Positions 63,342-64,000 of a stretch of DNA of 64,000 bases are shown here, in pieces. The stretch covers positions 434,001 through 498,000 of the forward strand of contig JAQGDQ010002372.1 of assembly GCA_030141605.1 (NCBI GenBank). The letters are read 5' to 3'. The DNA comes from Tubiluchus corallicola. Its lineage: Eukaryota > Priapulida > Priapulimorpha > Priapulimorphida > Tubiluchidae. Both the position numbers and the translations under genes were made by a program. Position 1 is the stretch's first letter; each line of letters opens with the position of its first letter. Under the pieces are notes generated by a model. It was not told the DNA's origin, searched no databases, and saw only the letters and a list, made by a program, of their open reading frames with translations.

Positions 63342-64000
63342 GCAAAAGATTTGGGACCAGTCATGGGATGCTAGTTTGGACTTGAAGTCTGCGACAGTGC
63401 TATCATTAAAGATTCTAAATTTTGAAACTACTGGTTTTGAATGAAGTGCTTTCAAGCTAGTTACTGAATAAATGGGAAATTGGTCAGATATGTCACTGTA
63501 GAGAATGCCCGAGTTTAGGTTGTCATTTGACACACAGTTTGTACATATATTATCGATTAAAGTTGCTGAGTAAGTAGTAATTCTTGTTGGTTGCTGATTA
63601 AGGGATACAATGAATGACTAGGTAGGCAATTGAGAAAAGATTCAGTTCCTTCGTGTGAGTCACAGTTAAGCAATTTTAAGTTGAAATCGCCGCAGACAAA
63701 GATGTGTTTGTTTTTATCAATTATTTTAGAGAGAAGATTATCTAAACCATCAAGGAATACTGGGATACTGGTACCCGGAGGTCTATATAACACTCCAACT
63801 AAGACCATTTTTGTATGTTCTTGGGTAATTTTAACAAACAGTGATTCACAGGTTAGTTCATCGAAACAGTCTAAGCCATTACGAGGTTTACTGTTTAAAT
63901 CATCCTTTATATACAGGGAAACCCCTCCACCTGTTCTCTGTTTGCGGGTTTTTGAGTAGTGATTATAATGTTTTATTGAAAACTGATCTTTATTCTGATC
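63342..64000 (-). pseudogene. LINE ORF2 endonuclease fragment (second element, runs off the right edge)
   Basis: Minus-strand frames read RTGGGVSLYIKDDLNS, VGVLYRPPGTSIPVF and FVCGDFNLKLLN, then after a one-base shift near 63595 QQPTRITTYSATLIDNI and SDISDQFPIY. This is the C-terminal half of an APE-type endonuclease domain and the following linker. The catalytic SDH is SDQ. The element stops at 63342 in mid-ORF, next to the oppositely oriented LINE, instead of having its own 3' end. Confidence 0.85.

Overview
The window is animal nuclear DNA. It is AT-rich, its genes are split by GT-AG introns, and it carries LINE remnants, many DNA-transposon and MITE fossils, and microsatellites. The presence of BBS12 implies a ciliated metazoan. 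Intron-rich ancient genes plus LINE and hairpin families suggest a marine invertebrate, but the sequence alone does not settle the phylum. No tRNA, rRNA, CRISPR or bacterial-type operon was seen.

Layout. (1) 356-3334, minus: first three coding exons of an ABCB1/P-glycoprotein-like transporter that runs off the left edge. (2) 3335-13038: about 9.7 kb of mostly non-coding DNA with one unexplained ORF (5994-6458) and four MITE-like elements. (3) 13039-20790, plus: a nine-exon BBS12 gene (chaperonin-like BBSome assembly factor), complete except for the extreme N-terminus. (4) 21.4-63.3 kb, minus: three tandem secreted pentraxin-like genes, here called A (22821-30602), B (35100-49164) and C (54968-62591). 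All share a signal-peptide exon, a pentraxin/LamG fold over four exons, and a last exon with an added helical tail. (5) 63342-64000, minus: endonuclease part of a second LINE.

Copies A and C lie inside a segmental duplication: 21427-31312 matches 53674-63341 nearly base for base, in the same orientation and about 32 kb apart, including introns and transposons. Copy B is an older, diverged paralog. The left edge of the C duplicon falls inside a hairpin MITE that is complete at A. The right edge falls inside a LINE that continues at A. A therefore looks like the source and C the derivative. Even so, C is the copy with a fully open 350-residue frame. A has lost its ATG (TTG at 30600-30602), and B has two splice/frame defects around one exon.

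Functionally, ABCB1-like (efflux), BBS12 (cilium) and the pentraxins (probably secreted, calcium-dependent recognition proteins) are unrelated neighbours. The point of interest is the pentraxin cluster: recent duplication, unequal decay, a conserved C-terminal tail I cannot assign to a known domain, and breakpoints at repeats.
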